Shown here piece by piece: positions 1 through 24,904 of a DNA stretch of 64,000 nt; position 1 is the first letter of the stretch; the number at the start of each line of letters is the position of its first letter. The notes under the pieces are model-generated. The model was not told where the DNA came from and did no database searches. It saw only the letters and a program-made list of their open reading frames with translations. The position numbers and the translations under genes are program-made. Source of the stretch: Lutjanus erythropterus (Eukaryota > Chordata > Actinopteri > Lutjaniformes > Lutjanidae); contig CM034607.1 of the NCBI GenBank assembly GCA_020091685.1, positions 12,328,884 to 12,392,883 on the forward strand, read 5' to 3'.

Positions 1-1844
1 TTTCACAGGCTGCTGTGTAATCAATCTTCAGTGAGCTGCTATTGGCCAATAGTTGAGTTAGTACTGGGTGAGGGGAAATACCACCTCAGAGCCTCCGGGC
101 TTTAAGCTACACCAAAGAAAGTCAAGTGTTTCAAATTAATTTTGGCTTCTATATGTATGCATGTTCTATGCTTTACTTTCATGAATTGGATGAAATGTAA
201 GGAAGCAAAATCCTGCAAAGCTAGAGGTTTTCGTTGATACCATTCTAGACAGTTTAGACCACTCAAAGTTATTCTGTAGCACTACATTAATTTCCAGTCA
301 TTGTAGATATTTTCTCCATGATGTGACCATCCATCTTGATGGCCTGCCATTATCAAGCAGCTCATCTGGGTCAGGACTGTCCTGAAGGCCATCCTGAGAG
401 ATCCCCAGATGTGTTTTTTGTATGTCAGAAATGTGCCAATTGCAATTTTCTCGGCTGATTCCGATCTTTTAAAAGTCTGGCCTGCTGATTATTATTTTGT
501 TCGATTTTCTCTTCTTCTAAGAATCATAATTGATTACATACACAAACATTTTTGTAACTTTTCTTTCATGAAAAATTAAAACGTTCATAATAAAACATTG
601 ACTATTAAACAACTTAAACATTTTCCCCAAAGTGCTCCAGGCTACTGCCAGGCCTTTTCCCTTTTTTCCTCTCCTCTCTTTGCCACACTACCTTTTCCTT
701 TTTTCCAGCCTTTCCTCGCCTCTCTTTTCTCCTCTGATCTTCTCACATTTTCTTGCCCTCTCAACTATTGTCCTCTCGTCCATTTTTCCCTCTCTTATTT
801 CCCTGAATCTTCTCTTTATCTTGTTCTTGGAGTCTGCCACACCCTCTTGGTGCTGGCAACACACTAGCATGTGTGTGTTGTGTGTGGCTGTGACCAGCGG
901 TGTAGGATATAGCTATGACATGAACATCACGTTACTGTCTGTGACACTGTGAGCATGACAAGAGCCATTGTGTGTTGCATGCATATAAATATGACCGTCA
1001 CAGAATTTGATATAACCGACAGTATAACCGATCAGTCAGTCACTGGTCATGCCTGATCAAGCTGAAACTCTGATCACCGTCCGTTTGATTGATGCATTTT
1101 TAGTTCTTGGGCTTCCTCAGGGTATTGATTCCTAGGGGGTCTTGCTGTGAACAATACAACCCAAAGAGGGGCTCCTGGGATCATTACCAGGTGGCACGGT
1201 CAGCTAAGCACCCATACTGTGATATTCTAGCCTCCTGAATAGACTCCAGCTAGAATATTATGGCATTTTCTCCCTCGTACAAGTAATGGAGCACTGTGAA
1301 TAATTAGCTGTATGCTTCAGATTCCACCACCTACAGAGATCGCTGTATGCATTCATGTGTGCATACTTTTTTATGCATAGATAGATAAACATTTGCATTT
1401 ATGAATGTATGTACTGTTATAATTTGTTTGTAGATGTACTCTGTGGCTGTAAAGGCCATATGTCTCAAAGGAGATATATGGCCATTACAGTCTCCTTCTT
1501 TTGTCAGTGTTACTACATTTTGCTTGAAATACAACTGAGGTAAACAGCCAATTATTTAATTAGAAATTACAAGATATTATAGATATATAGGTATTATATT
1601 ATTGAATTGTGGATGAAACAGCTTACCTCACCTTTTCTCACTGAGATCCACCCCAGCTATCCAAACTCTGGCCCTAACACATAACCTTGCCCTTCAAAAA
1701 ATGTGTTTTAATCATCATGTTTTTCTTCTGTACATAAGACGATGTCTTATATTATAATGCAAGACTAATGAATTCTTTAAATCAAATTGAAGCATCAGAA
1801 GTGCATATTATACATTTTTAACAAGATGGTGTCCTTGTGGATAT

Positions 1845-1908
1845 TGAATCCTTAACCCTGGTGGTGTAAGTGTTATTCTCTATCCATTAAGCTACTTAGG
1901 GCTGCAGG
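1845..1908 (-). mobile_element. possible tRNA-related SINE fragment
   Basis: On the minus strand the sequence reads TAGCTTAATGGATAGAG then, about 28 bases on, GGGTTAAGGATTCAATATCC, loosely resembling tRNA A and B boxes. The B box deviates from GGTTCGAATCC. No body or tail can be assigned. Confidence 0.25.
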
Positions 1909-2414
1909 CATGTCGGTCATAGTGCATATCAGCACTCTTATGATAAGTTCCATGTTTTGGCAGCAGTAAAATGGATGGCCATTAAGCCACAGGCATGGAA
2001 CACGCATAGTGCGTTGGATGTATTCACAATATCAACTGTGTTTATGCACTGTCATGAAGCAGCAATGTAAACTAATGTAATAATCTTGTAAGCCTAGATA
2101 CTTGAAGGAACAGCGCTTCTTCAAGGAGAATACTGTTAAATCCATAAGCACATGTGTAGATGAAGGAACATGTGGAAGAGGCAGAGAACACAATAGATGG
2201 TTTAAGTAGGAGGGCTATAATCTCTCTCTTCTTATAAATTGGATTAACTTTTCCTGGAAGATCACATGCTCATCATAGTGAAACATTTATGTATATACTA
2301 TACCGTGCATCTGCTCCTTTGTTGTGTTGTTGACTATTAAGTTAAGATTCTGAACTCTTAATTTTAGGGTGTTAATGTCAGATGAACAGAGTAGGAATTG
2401 TAGTAATCTTTATT

Positions 2415-3117
2415 CAGAACCCCAATTCCTAAAAACAGAAGGTGATGATTTGCAAAAACTTATCAACCGATATTCAGTTGATTACTGTACAAAGATCTCT
2501 TTCTGTATTTGATGGCCACACCCTGTTCCAAAAAAGGTGGGACAGGGGTTTATTTACCACTGTGTTCAGTCACCTTTTCTTTTAACAACACTCAATAAGT
2601 GTTTGGGAACTGAGGACACTAATTGTTGAAGTTTTGAAAGTGAAATTCTTTTTGATTCTTGCTTGATATACGACTTCAAGTGTTCAGTAGTCCTTGATCT
2701 CTCTTGTCTCATTTGCGCTTTATAATACACCACATATTTTAAATAGGAGACAGGTCTGGACTACAGGCAGGCCATTCTAGTACCTAAACACGATTATAAC
2801 ACATGCAGAATGTGTCTTGGCATCGTCTTGCTGAAATAAGCAGAGACGTCTCTGAAAAAGACGTCATCTGGATGGCAGCATATGTTGCACCAAAACCTGC
2901 ATTAATTGGGTCCTTGCAGATGTAACAGATGTGTTAGCCGCGCCATGGGCACTATCACACCTCCATACCATCACAGATGCTGACTTTTGAAGGTAGTGTC
3001 TGTAACAATAAACTTTATCAGTTTAAACATTAAATATCTTGACTTTGAAATGTATTAAATTTAATACAAATCAAAAAGTCAAAAATAATCATTGTATTCC
3101 ACCAATTTTACGGGACA
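2415..3117. mobile_element. degenerate DNA transposon with ~100-bp inverted ends
   Basis: The left end includes GATGATTTGCAAAAACTTAT then CGATATTCAGTTGATTACTG. The reverse complement of the right end includes AATGATTATTTTTGACTTTT and CATTTCAAAGTCAAGATATT. Both fit a common fish element whose ends carry a TTGCAAAT...ATATTCAATTGAAT motif. Inside, read on the minus strand, are words such as ACCATATGGAGG-like DDE-region remnants (GGTATGGAGGTGTGATAGTG, GGCTAACACATCTGTTACAT). No intact frame remains. Tc1/mariner kinship is a guess; the superfamily is uncertain. Confidence 0.5.
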
Positions 3118-4261
3118 GGGAAATCTTTTCACAATTCAGTATAAACTTAAATAAAAGTAATGATATTTACTCTTTGGTTTATGTCCACTTACATCAGCAG
3201 AATTTTGGTATCTATCTTGGCACTGCTTTGTCAGGCTTTTATCACTGCCAGTATTTTCTTGTTCCAGGCACTTTTTTTTTCTTCAGTTTGGTTGTTGTTT
3301 CATTTCAAATCCAACATGCTGGAGTAAATCCAAAACAATGAAAAACATGTCCTAATACTTCCAGACTGCACTGTATAGTTTTCCTCATGCACTGCACCAT
3401 ATAATTTTGCATATTCTCGTATATTCTCGTGCAGTTCTGTGCAGCCTTCTGCATGGATCTATTTGTGTGTACACGCTGTCCCATAGCTTGCACATCTGAC
3501 ATTCCTAGGTCCCTCATGATTGCAAGTTTAGGTTCATTAGTGCTTTCACTACCTCTGGGTCCCCGACATTCCTCTGCAAGGTATGCTCCATATCCATGCC
3601 TTTGATCCTACCCACGCGATTCATTACTTAGGAGAATTTGCAATGCATTAGCCCAGGGATTCCTTGTATATCAAATGATGTAGCTGAAGGTAGCACACTA
3701 ATCAAACCGTACTGAGTTTGTGAGAGAGACCAGGCGTTGTGCCGAGTGACAGCAGACATCTAAAAAGCCCGTGGACCAGTTTGCCGAGAGATATTGATGG
3801 AGAGAGTATACATAGGTGTGAGCCAGAGTGGAATAGGCACATGAAGAGCTAATAACAATGTAAAAGGAATAAAGATGATAAGGGAGGCAATGAGCCATTT
3901 CACCGATGGAACATTCAGTAGTTACTGCTACAGAGATCAAAGGGGGGATCTAGACCACATGGTACACCCACTGAGCAATGAAGCCATAAGTATTCATCTA
4001 AAAAATAGTATTTAGTATTTGGTAAGTAGCATGCACTCTAATTGGAGAGCTCCAGCATTGTGAAACACGGTACAATGTGTGGGTTGCAATACTAAATTGC
4101 TGTTTGACTGTTGTTCACAAGGCATCAATAGGTAACGCAGTAAGTGAATAACTGGTCATTTAGAATTAGGCCCACAGTTGAACTTCTCTCTCTTCTCTTT
4201 CACTTTCACATACATCTGTTGTACTGTTAAATTAGTACATATATCAGTAATATCTAAGTTG

Positions 4262-4452
4262 GGGCCCCCTGCTTGCTCAGTTGGCAGAGTGTGCGTCGAG
4301 GGTATAGAGGCCGAGTCTTCAGCAGCAGCCATGGGTTTGATTCCAGCCTGTGGCCCTTGGTGTGACTTCCCCTACTCTCTCACCCATTTCCTGTCAGTCT
4401 ACAGCTATCCTATCAAATAAAGACAAAAAAGCCCAACAAGATAAATAAATAA
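4262..4452 (+). mobile_element. tRNA-derived SINE
   Basis: An A box (TTGCTCAGTTGGCAGAGTGT) and a B box (GGGTTTGATTCC) are spaced as in a tRNA gene. They are followed by a tRNA-unrelated body (ACTTCCCCTACTCTCTCACC, ATTTCCTGTCAGTCTACAGC) and a CAAATAAAGACAAAAAAGCC tail running into AAATAAATAA. This is the standard layout of a common percomorph/teleost SINE, transcribed by RNA polymerase III when intact. Target duplications were not clear. Not a functional tRNA: the acceptor arms do not pair. Confidence 0.8.
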
Positions 4453-5465
4453 GGTTAATAATAATATGCAACTACTCAGTCATTCAGGATTATAGTAATC
4501 GTCTCTTAAAGATATTACCCACAATGCTATGATTGTTGCACTAAGCACAGACACACAGACTTTGACTTATTGCTCTCATTTTAACGTGTGCAGCTGTCTG
4601 CACTGGCTCCCTGCAGGCTCACATCTCAGCTGTGTCTGTGTCTCAAAGGCATAGCTGCAATCTGCAGCATTTCTGTACACTTATTTTTCCATAATTTGCA
4701 CATAAACGGAAGGTTGATGCCCAATAAAAGCACATAATGCCTGTATTTACCTACATTTTGCAACCTGGGCATATTGTGCTGTCATGTTTCTTGACACTGC
4801 TGACATTTCTCAGGCTAGTTGCTTGGTACTTACTACCACTCCTATTGTCACCCGGTGATCTGAACATCCAATTGTCTGTTGGCAATCGCAAGTTACTATG
4901 ATTGGATGTTATGAATGTAGATGTGATCACACAACCCTAGTGCTGTTTGTTGATAAAGACACTCATAAGTTTTACTCAACATCTATAAGAGGGGAGGTCT
5001 GCTGTGAAACCAAATGTTCTGTGCTAATTCAGTAATTTTTGGACTGTAAGGTTGATCTCTTCAACCTGACAGCTGTTTCTCTATAACTGAATATGCTTCT
5101 TAGTTTCTTAGACGTTGTTGCATTGTCCACTGTCAGAGCAGCACCAGAATTTACATCTCAGATAAGATCATCAGGACTGTCTGCACCATTCAGCTTAAAG
5201 AGACTTAGCTCAAATATGATGAAATCAGAACTATAGTATTTTTTTAACAACATTCTGTATATAAATTATGTTTTAGAGTGTTTCTTCCTTTTAAGGAACC
5301 ACATATACCATTTTTCCAATGCAGTGCATCCCCCATTTGTCATGCTCTGTCACAGAAATAGTGCCCTCAGTCCCAAATGAATATGCACATATATTTCACT
5401 GGGTTTGCACAGCACAAAAATAAGTTTCACACATTATGTATCTCCAGGTTGTTGCTGTGTATGTA

Positions 5466-5508
5466 TGTGTGTGTGTGTGTGTGTGACAGAGAGAGAGAGA
5501 GAGAGAGA
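5466..5508. repeat. GT then GA microsatellite
   Basis: Ten TG units (5466-5485) followed by ACA and a GA run to 5508. A compound dinucleotide microsatellite. Confidence 0.95.
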
Positions 5509-6845
5509 ATTTGAGTTTGTGACCATTCAGTATAGAGAAGTTAAATTGTATAGGCTTCTTTGTACTTTCTAAAGGGGGTATTCTAAGAATATGGAGCTTG
5601 GTTTTGGTAGTTTTATATTAGAATTAGATTCAGGTTGGAGAAAGATTTGAGACTGGCGATGTTGAGGATAGGCAAGCACAAGGTTGTGTATGTGGGTGTT
5701 CTTTAACTTATACCTTTATCTCATTCATTTTCCAATTTCACACCTTTTCCTACTTGCGACTCTTCTTTTATCTGTGTGCTAGTACTGCTTACATGTCATT
5801 TCATCATGTGCCTTGGAGTACATGAACTGGACAAACCTCTTTCTGTGACCACCACTTGGTTCAGGTGTCAAGACAGTCCCTCCCCCATGTGTTGGTTGTA
5901 CTGTCTGATGTGGTTGGTGTGTTTTCAAAGCCTGTGGTATGGATGTGTCCCACCATTGAAGGATGATCCCACAGGGACAGTCCCACAGAGGCCACCTCCA
6001 CACATATTGATGAGGGTAGCTCTCAGTGTGACATTGCTTTTCTGCACACAATCTCAATTAGCTGTGAGGAAGCACGCAGTTGCAAGTGTATGTTTTCTCT
6101 CCATCCCTCTTCTTCCTCATTCCCTCACGCACACGCACACACACCCATATAAACCCCCACATACTTACTTATTTATCATCTTCATGCACACATACACGTA
6201 CTCTGAAGACTCCCCACAGGACGCGTGATTGCAGCTAGACTATTTTGTATTCATGTGAGAAAGTCTGAGCTCTCTCTGTTTCTCTCTCTATTCCTCTCAT
6301 ATGAATACAAAATAATTAAGGCAGAATAAAAAAAGAGACCTGCAAAATCTTCTCCATCTCTCTCTTCTGCCATCTCATCTCCTTGCAGCGATTCCTCTGA
6401 CACTTGATTGAGCTATTTTATCTCGTTAAGAAGGGGACAAGTGTAAAGGAGAGCCCTTAGCTGTAAACTTCAAAACATGGCTTCCTATGATTCCACAAAA
6501 TGCTAACCGCACACAGAGACCCAAATTTCCTCTCCCTCGGTGAGACCTGCGGTAATTCTGTCTCCGTCTGTCTGTCGTTTTACTCGTCCCTTATGTTACC
6601 TGAAGATGTGTTTAAATGGACTTTCCCCTACTGGTAGCTAACACTCCTCTTCCTGGTTTATCTGCAGTGAATATGACTAGCTGTGAGAAGATTTTTGTTC
6701 GCAAGTGTGAACCTGCTAACACATGCTGTTCTCTTTCACACACACGTTTTATAGGTAGCTGTGGTGGCAGGATCTGTGTAACAAAGCAAAGAAAAATTGC
6801 AAAAGATGACTAAAGACTCTTTTTTCACTGGACTAATAACCCACA

Positions 6846-7392
6846 AACACCCACTAACATCTGGCTTTTGTCTTCAGTGGGACAGTCAGCAGTCAGTCCC
6901 AGCTCCTGGTCTGATCAGCAGTGATGTGAACATGACACCTGTGTGGACACTCCTTCTCTTTGACGTGGATTTTTGAACTGATGGCTGCTTGTCTTCAGTC
7001 GAGCAGATGAGCCGTGGATAAACATTTTATTTCCTATATGTTCTTCATATTCATAAAGCTTTCATTATGAAGCAGCAAAATCAGAAAATGTTGTGTTTTC
7101 ATTGGCAGTAACTTAACACGACTCTCCTACAGATGAAAGTGAACATGAAACAAAAATAAAATACCTGAGAGTACAGACAGTCACACAGGAGAGAAACTAA
7201 ACTTCAAACCACAGACATTCAGTTAGAAGATACAAAAGGACTGAGAAATGAACACACAGACCACACACTTTTAAAAAATGCCTTTCTCTCTGCTCTGCCA
7301 CACAGACATGAGTTGAATCTTGGCTTTCCAGTCCACAGAAAGAAAGGAAAATAAGAGATAACTCATCTATTGGCAAAGGGAAAAGGGTCTGC
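6846..7392 (+). repeat. dispersed repeat family, copy 1
   Basis: Same ordered blocks as 33362-33997: AACATCTGGCTTTTGTCTTC, GTGGATAAACATTTTATTTC, GCAGTAACTTAACACGAC, GAGAAACTAAACTTCAAACC, TTGGCTTTCCAGTCC. No coding capacity, and no terminal inverted repeats or target duplications seen. The family was not recognised. Boundaries are where the two copies stop resembling each other by eye. Confidence 0.7.
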
Positions 7393-9397
7393 CACATAAA
7401 AAAAAACTGCATATGTGTGCTAATCTTGGTGTAAAAACAAAGGAGAAATACTGAAAGACAACCAAGAAGATTGGTTCATTAAAAAAAAAGTGTAGTCAGT
7501 ACATGCTCTACATGTGTTCAGAGATTTTGATGTACCAGTATCAACATCTTATCTAGCTACCTTCCTGCATCACTGTTATCCTCTCACCGTCTTCTCTTTT
7601 TCACTATCTCCTTATCCAGCCCCCCAGCCTTCACTCCCAGAAAGTGACAAGGAGAGATAGGCTATTTAGATCTTGTATAAAAGGAACCAATTATCCTAAC
7701 ATGCAGCCCACGTCCATCCTATCCATCCAACCGCTGAGCACAAATCCCTCCATCCTTCAGAGCTTCCTCTGCTCTCCATCAACCTCTTATCCTCCCGCCA
7801 TCATCCTCTTCTTCCCACAACCTGGTGATGATTAACGTCGGTCTTGTTTTTGTTCCCTCCCTCACCTTCTGTTTTCGTTTGACGCACCTCTTCCTTTCTA
7901 CCCACCTTTCCATCTTCCTTCAAACACATAAATCTGAAAACGGAACATGATGCCAGTCGGCGTCTGACAGTCCTGAAGGTTGCGTTAGAACGTGAGACCC
8001 CCCCAGCACACACGAGCGCTGATCCGACACGTGACGGGTGCTTGATTCTGACATTGCTCATGCAAATCCCCAGAACCATCTTTAATGCTCACTCACATCC
8101 TCAGTGCTGTCTCGATACACACATGTGCTGGACGTATGCGCGTTGTAGGAAGGCACACACACATTAGAAAACTCTTTTTGTCTTACTCATGCTGGCAAAC
8201 TGAAAACACCTCAGCATGTCCTGTCCAGGGCATGGGGAGATGGAGCGTTGGTAAGAGGTTGATAATACCTAAGGGTTTTGTAATGGTATTTGCATAACAA
8301 GCATGCGACTACCTGAGGCACTTACATGACGGTGATGGAGGGCTTTGAGCATAACCTTTAGTCACTAGAAGTGGAGGGGCTAGCTGGGACGGTAGTGGGA
8401 GATAAATAGGTCACCACTGTAACAACGCTATAACACCAAAATTTTATTATATAATCATTTTATTACTATGATATTACTTAATATAATATGATGCTATAGT
8501 ATACCGGGACCAGTTTTAGACTTATGCAATAATTTATCCACATATTAAGTCATCATCTTTGTATGAGACATTTGGGAATAAGTACTGCAGAATATCAAAC
8601 ACCTTTTGTATGATTCTTTTTTTGTTACTTTTTTTTTTAAAATTACCTAAGTGTTACTTTATTGTTGCAATATTTGATATTTTCTTATTACTCTATTTTT
8701 CACTACTTAATCTTTTCTATCCACCATCTCATCTACACACAAGTACATACTAAGGTCTGACCAAGTGTAGATGAATCATGTTTTTGTTGGTTTTCTAAAT
8801 GTGCATCTACATTGTAGTTAACACCATATCTGCAGAAAAGACACTTAACAGTTTCACCTGTATTTGATCTTTTTCTGCTGATTTAATTAAACAGATTATC
8901 AAAATAGATGAAATCAGTCAAAGTGGCATCTCCAAAAGGTTTGGCAGCTGGTACTCGGGAGCTGCTGAAGAGAACTGCTGTCTTCTGCTGGTGCATTTTA
9001 GGGTCAATTGCCCTGCTCAAGTGCTCCTCAGCAGTAATTGCTCAAGAAGGGTCACTTTCACACCCACATTTTTTGGATTCAAACCACTGAGTGGTTTGAC
9101 ACCTATCTCTCCAAGCTTCCGCCACTCCAAACAAAAGAACTGGGCGTCTTTTCTAACTCTTAATAGACTGTAAACTTCAGGGTATGATTCTCTGTGTCAC
9201 AAGAGAAAACACAGATCTAGGTCCTGTAATTTGTAATTTTAATTGGTTGTCTGTGAAGCCCAGAGTACTGAAGGGAAGAAAACAGGTTTAACTTGCTCTC
9301 TTTCTATCCCCTACAGCTCATATGTATTAGGAATGTGTTGCTGTTTTTATATGACTTTGCTTACATTATTATTTTCATTGAGCTTTGAATGATTAGT

Positions 9398-9431
9398 GTA
9401 GCCTATATAACACTGTAGCCTATATAACAGT
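9398..9431. repeat. 17-bp direct tandem duplication
   Basis: GTAGCCTATATAACACT is followed at once by GTAGCCTATATAACAGT, two units with one difference. Confidence 0.9.
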
Positions 9432-11527
9432 GTATTATCTTTGCTTCAGTGAATATTAGCAAGAGAAGTGTAAGCAGAAGAATGAGTACAAGGAATAGGA
9501 TTAGTATTTATGCCAGTTCTTAGATGATGAATGTTGGAAACATGTCATGTGCTGCTTTGCAGTGATAAGGAGGTTAATGTGTGTACTTAATGTATGTGTG
9601 GCTCTGTTGCTGCATCTGTTTCCCAGACGCAGATACTTATATACAGCTGTATAATGCATACCCTTTAAATATACCTATCAGTGTACATTGGCGTGAATAT
9701 GTACCGGTGTGCCTGTCCGCATCTGTTTGTTTTATGTGCACTTCTTTCACAGGCATTGCGACAGGACTTGTCAAGTAGGTTATGTACAGTATATCCACAC
9801 ACACACACACTCACACTGCATTGTTGAGTAGCCTCTGGCTGCTGCTCACACATCAGACAGTATGGGAATCGGAGTCTGACACCAATTATGCAGAAACGGT
9901 GGGAACTTGTTGCTAAACCCGACATATCAGTGGGTTGCTGTTTCTCCTCTGCATCATCTGTAGCTCAAGGCTCTGTGAGTGTGTGTATGTGTATAAAAGG
10001 ATAAGGATACTAAAAGCACAAAAAGTACCATGGTTTCCTCTGGATGACTAGGACAGAGATTACCATTCAACATGTTTAAAATTATATTTTGAGAAAATGG
10101 CTACTGGACAGATTTATTATAAGCTAAGCCTAAACTTGTGGACAAAATACTAGAATAAACAGAGCTCTACAAGCTGCTCTCTTTTAAAAACTGAGCTTAA
10201 GTGCTACATGAGTATTTTATTACAATAAGTGATGTTTGCTTTGCATTAAAACTGCAGTTATTGAAACATGAGGGAGAGTGTCAGGAATTTGCTTTGGGGC
10301 AAAATGGTTTTCAGTGAATTTTCATAATGAAAACATTTTCACAATAGATTTGAACTCTTGAGACTGAGCTCTTTGGATCTGGATGGATTTTTAAGTCATG
10401 AAACATACAAGTGACATACATTTCCATAAGATCGGGATATTTTTGTTGTTTGATTTTGTGTTAAAATTTACCAGGATGAGAGTGCAAACTCAGTATCTCT
10501 TTGATATGCAGGATGTTACACATCATCCAAGGAGAGGCATCACTGTTTTCTTTTGCTTTAGTGCATTTGAAGAAAATAAAACCCGTGTTGTTGTGATAAC
10601 AACTTTGTGTGTGAAACAAGTAAGTCAAGCTCAGTTCAACACAATTTTAGCTTTTTTCTTTTATATTGACTGCGCCTTCATCTCGGTGCATTCCACTATT
10701 TTCTTTTATTTTGATGCCATGCAAAACAGCACTGTGTTTCAGAAGCAAAAAAATCAAAAGCTCAAATTAAATGAGCTGACATACAGCCCCTATTTTTCTA
10801 ATTTTTTGTATGTATTTGAGACTTTGCCGCAGGATAAAGCTGATGAGAATTCTGTTTAACTTCAACAAAGTCTTTTATATTGAGTGGTGCATGTCAACAT
10901 TACCACCGGTTTCTCATGTGTTCTAAAATTCCACTTTTTATCCCTTTAGTCTTGCTGAGTCTGTCCAAAACACATACTTACACATGCTCACACACTAGAC
11001 TCCAAGCAATATATCATTATGAATCCACTGCATTGAGGATGCCTGCACACACACATACACAAACACACAAATACAGCGCATTTCATATCCAGCGGACCAC
11101 CAGCTGGCTGACAGCTGTCTGCGCCAAAGTGAAGGGTAGATATTTTGACAGCATCATCTTCCTGATGTCTAGACTGAAACTATTAAATGCCGTGGCAGAC
11201 GTATCTGCTTGACTGACAATGTGGAACATCCATTGAATGATCTGGATGTGGCGTCTGTGATTCACTTTAAAATGCTATTTGTTTCCCTCCTTTATAGTTG
11301 ACCTTAACTGTGTTTTTGTCTTCCCTGTATTCTTATTGTCTCCTTCAATCACATGATTGCTTTGATTGATTCTTTGAAATACTCAGCAGTTTGATTAAAT
11401 CCATTTACTTGATTTTCCTCTGCTCTGACTTTTCCTTTTTACATTTTGGAAATAGCAAACTATATTGCTAAAGGCGTAGAATTTTGATTTTGTTTTTTAC
11501 TTTTCTACTGTGTTATCATATATTTCA

Positions 11528-11544
11528 TTTTTTTTTTTTTTTTT
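11528..11544. repeat. poly-T tract
   Basis: Seventeen T in a row followed by AG. Although it resembles an acceptor tract, nothing coding follows. Confidence 0.95.
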
Positions 11545-11793
11545 AGTCTCCACATAATACAAACAATACACTGAAACCCAATAGTTACCTTTTATAAAGA
11601 TGGAGGAAGCAGAAAATTCAACATGATGTGACAGAAGAAGATGAGCCTAGATTTTTCCTAGCCTTGGGCTGTTAAGGGAAAAGCTGCAGGATATTGATTT
11701 CTTCCACAATTACCTTCCATTAAAAGGGCCTAAGGTTTGTTAGAACAAAATAAAATGCAAATATGAGGTGGCAACAGTCAAAGCCAACTTTAA

Positions 11794-22722
<10,929 letters not shown>

Positions 22723-24904
22723 TAGCTGCTAAGCGGGATATTTCAGCAGGTATCAAACTGGAAAAAAAAGGTATTTACATTGAACTGCAGGTAGGCCAGA
22801 CATGACATGCACGAGCTTGTACAGCTTTTATTTCATATTCAGTATCAGGCTGTAATAAATCAGTAAATGTGATTTGACTATTTGAACTCATGGCCATTAG
22901 TTTTTGACAAGAGAGGTGGCATAATAAAATAGTTGTTGTCTTAGCCTTATTCCTTTCATAAGGATCCAGTTAAAGCCGGAGACAAATTGCTGACACAGGC
23001 AGAGCCGCCATGGCTGCAGGTGGGCTCCAGTGAGCTGTAAAACAATTCAGCAGTGACAACAACAACTAAAAGAGCCACAGGGATAACATATCAGCAGACA
23101 GGCTCCGGAAGGCTCGCATGCACATACTTCACAAACCTGAATTGGTATTACACCAACACACATGTCAACTCCCAGAATATGTGCATATAGTTATGAAGGC
23201 AAACAAGAGCACTCACACTCACACATACGCCCGTGTGCCAACTTTAAGCCAGGGAAAATAAGATTTCCTTACTTGCATTCATCAAGAAAAACAACTGTGC
23301 AGCTTTAGCATGAAGACCTGTAACAAAGACAGCTGCATTAAAATGACTGCAACTATCATAAATAAAATAAAGCTATGGTTATTACTTTAATAATACTATA
23401 CCGGATACCTTTTCTGTGCCATTGCATGGAGTAATTAACTCAAATAAGCCAGACAAATATGGCCACATGCCTTCACATTTTGTACCTTTTATGACTAAAA
23501 AACAACAGACAAGTGAACAGACATTTAAGAAAAAAGAAAATTCACACCATTTACCCTAAATTTACTTTGATCTTACTCTTTACCTTTATCCGGGCATAAT
23601 CTTAGTCTTACTTTAATCTGTACTTCTAATAATAAATTCAGAATCTAAACTAGTCCTTGATGAAGTGAGGGCTGCACACATAGCCAGTTTCTAAGCAGTT
23701 GCTCAACAGAAGTAGGGCACACATACACAAAGGAGAAAGAACTGAATAAAGCAGTCATGCAAGAGAGTGAAGAAAAGAAAAAGGTTATAGGGTTAAAAGT
23801 GACAAGGTGAAGGAGAAGAAATTATTTGTGTTCTGTCAGTGTTGTAAAATTGTGGATGCATAGTTGTAATAAATGCCACAGCTGTGTTGATGGGCTAGAA
23901 AAGAAATAGCTTGAGTAGGGGAGGGGGGGGCAACCTTTCAAGACGGGTCGGGTGAAAAGGTGTGTGAGTTTAGGGCAGCTCTCCATCTCAGTCGGCCCTT
24001 GCCTTGTGGCTTGACAAAAGCAAAATGATTACTTTGGTTTGTGTCCAGAGCAGCCTCAGAAAAATCCAGTTTACAGCTCAATAAACAGGATGCTATATTA
24101 ACTGCAGACTCCTGGCGGCAGGTTCACAGAGCTCTCTAACCAGGCATGGCAAGGCAGAGCTGACACACTTTGGCAAGGGAAGAGAGACTTTTAGCGCGCA
24201 CAGACAATGCCACTGAAGAACTATCATGAATTAGGCATAATCCAGAAGTGTGTACACCTGCAACTACAATACAGATACACTTAAGCTCACAAAACAACTA
24301 ACATACACATCTGTGAGATTTATTAAGCACGAGAGTCACAGTCTAAATATAGAAGCTGTCATTATGTGCAGTAAATATAAAGTGAGATATGAGTATTTTA
24401 GTGGTTGGCAGCATGTTATTTGTCAAGCATGGTCAATCACAGCAGTCAAAACACCTGTGCTGACCTTGAAAAGCATATTACAATAAACTCGTCTCGGCAT
24501 AACAGTCGACGGTATGTTTTCATAGCTCACATTTCTGGTGAAGCAAATCACTCTGAGAAGAAAAGGCAAGGACTGTAAATTGTGGGAGGCAGTGGTGACA
24601 AACAGAATCAGATATGAAAAAAGGCAGAGTCGAATAAGTGAATGATAAAAGGTGGGAGTGTGTAGGCAGAGAGGACAAAAGGACTGAATCAAGAAATCAA
24701 ACAGACTTCTGTAATGTTAATTTTTAAATTGATTTTTAAAAAAGGCATTTGTCACTCTTTTGGCCATCATTTCAAGTGTCACTGGGGAGGCTATTTTAAT
24801 TCGACTACATTTAAGCTTGACTGCTTTTATCACTGATGTGCATTTGGTACTTTTGTTTCTGGGAGCTTGCTGCTGAATAAATGCAAAGAGAGTCTTCATG
24901 ACTG

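Noticed and set aside
4262-4356. A possible tRNA gene
   Set aside because: The A and B boxes are good, but the acceptor and anticodon arms do not pair, and a SINE body and A-rich tail follow.
5776-6228. 150-residue + strand open frame, with a 92-residue frame opposite
   Set aside because: Both strands are open together, and the end runs into CA-rich low-complexity sequence; no recognisable protein.
6616-6813. CGG motif (GSCGGRICVTKQ) near 6770, like the start of a CUB exon
   Set aside because: Nothing that follows fits a CUB strand pattern (no LSPxYP, no second cysteine), and there is no suitable donor in frame.
8900-9180. Old interspersed repeat suspected from GGGTCAATTGCCCTGCTCAA and nearby words
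   Set aside because: The words are suggestive of a fish repeat, but no ends, tail or second copy in the window could be found.
10398-10859. 153-residue + strand open frame in the first intron
   Set aside because: AT-rich, Phe/Lys-rich composition with no domain or motif recognised and no supporting splice or start context; consistent with chance.
11521-11550. Long pyrimidine tract plus AG as a splice acceptor
   Set aside because: The following sequence is not coding in any frame, and the real acceptor of CUB8 is at 11902-11903.
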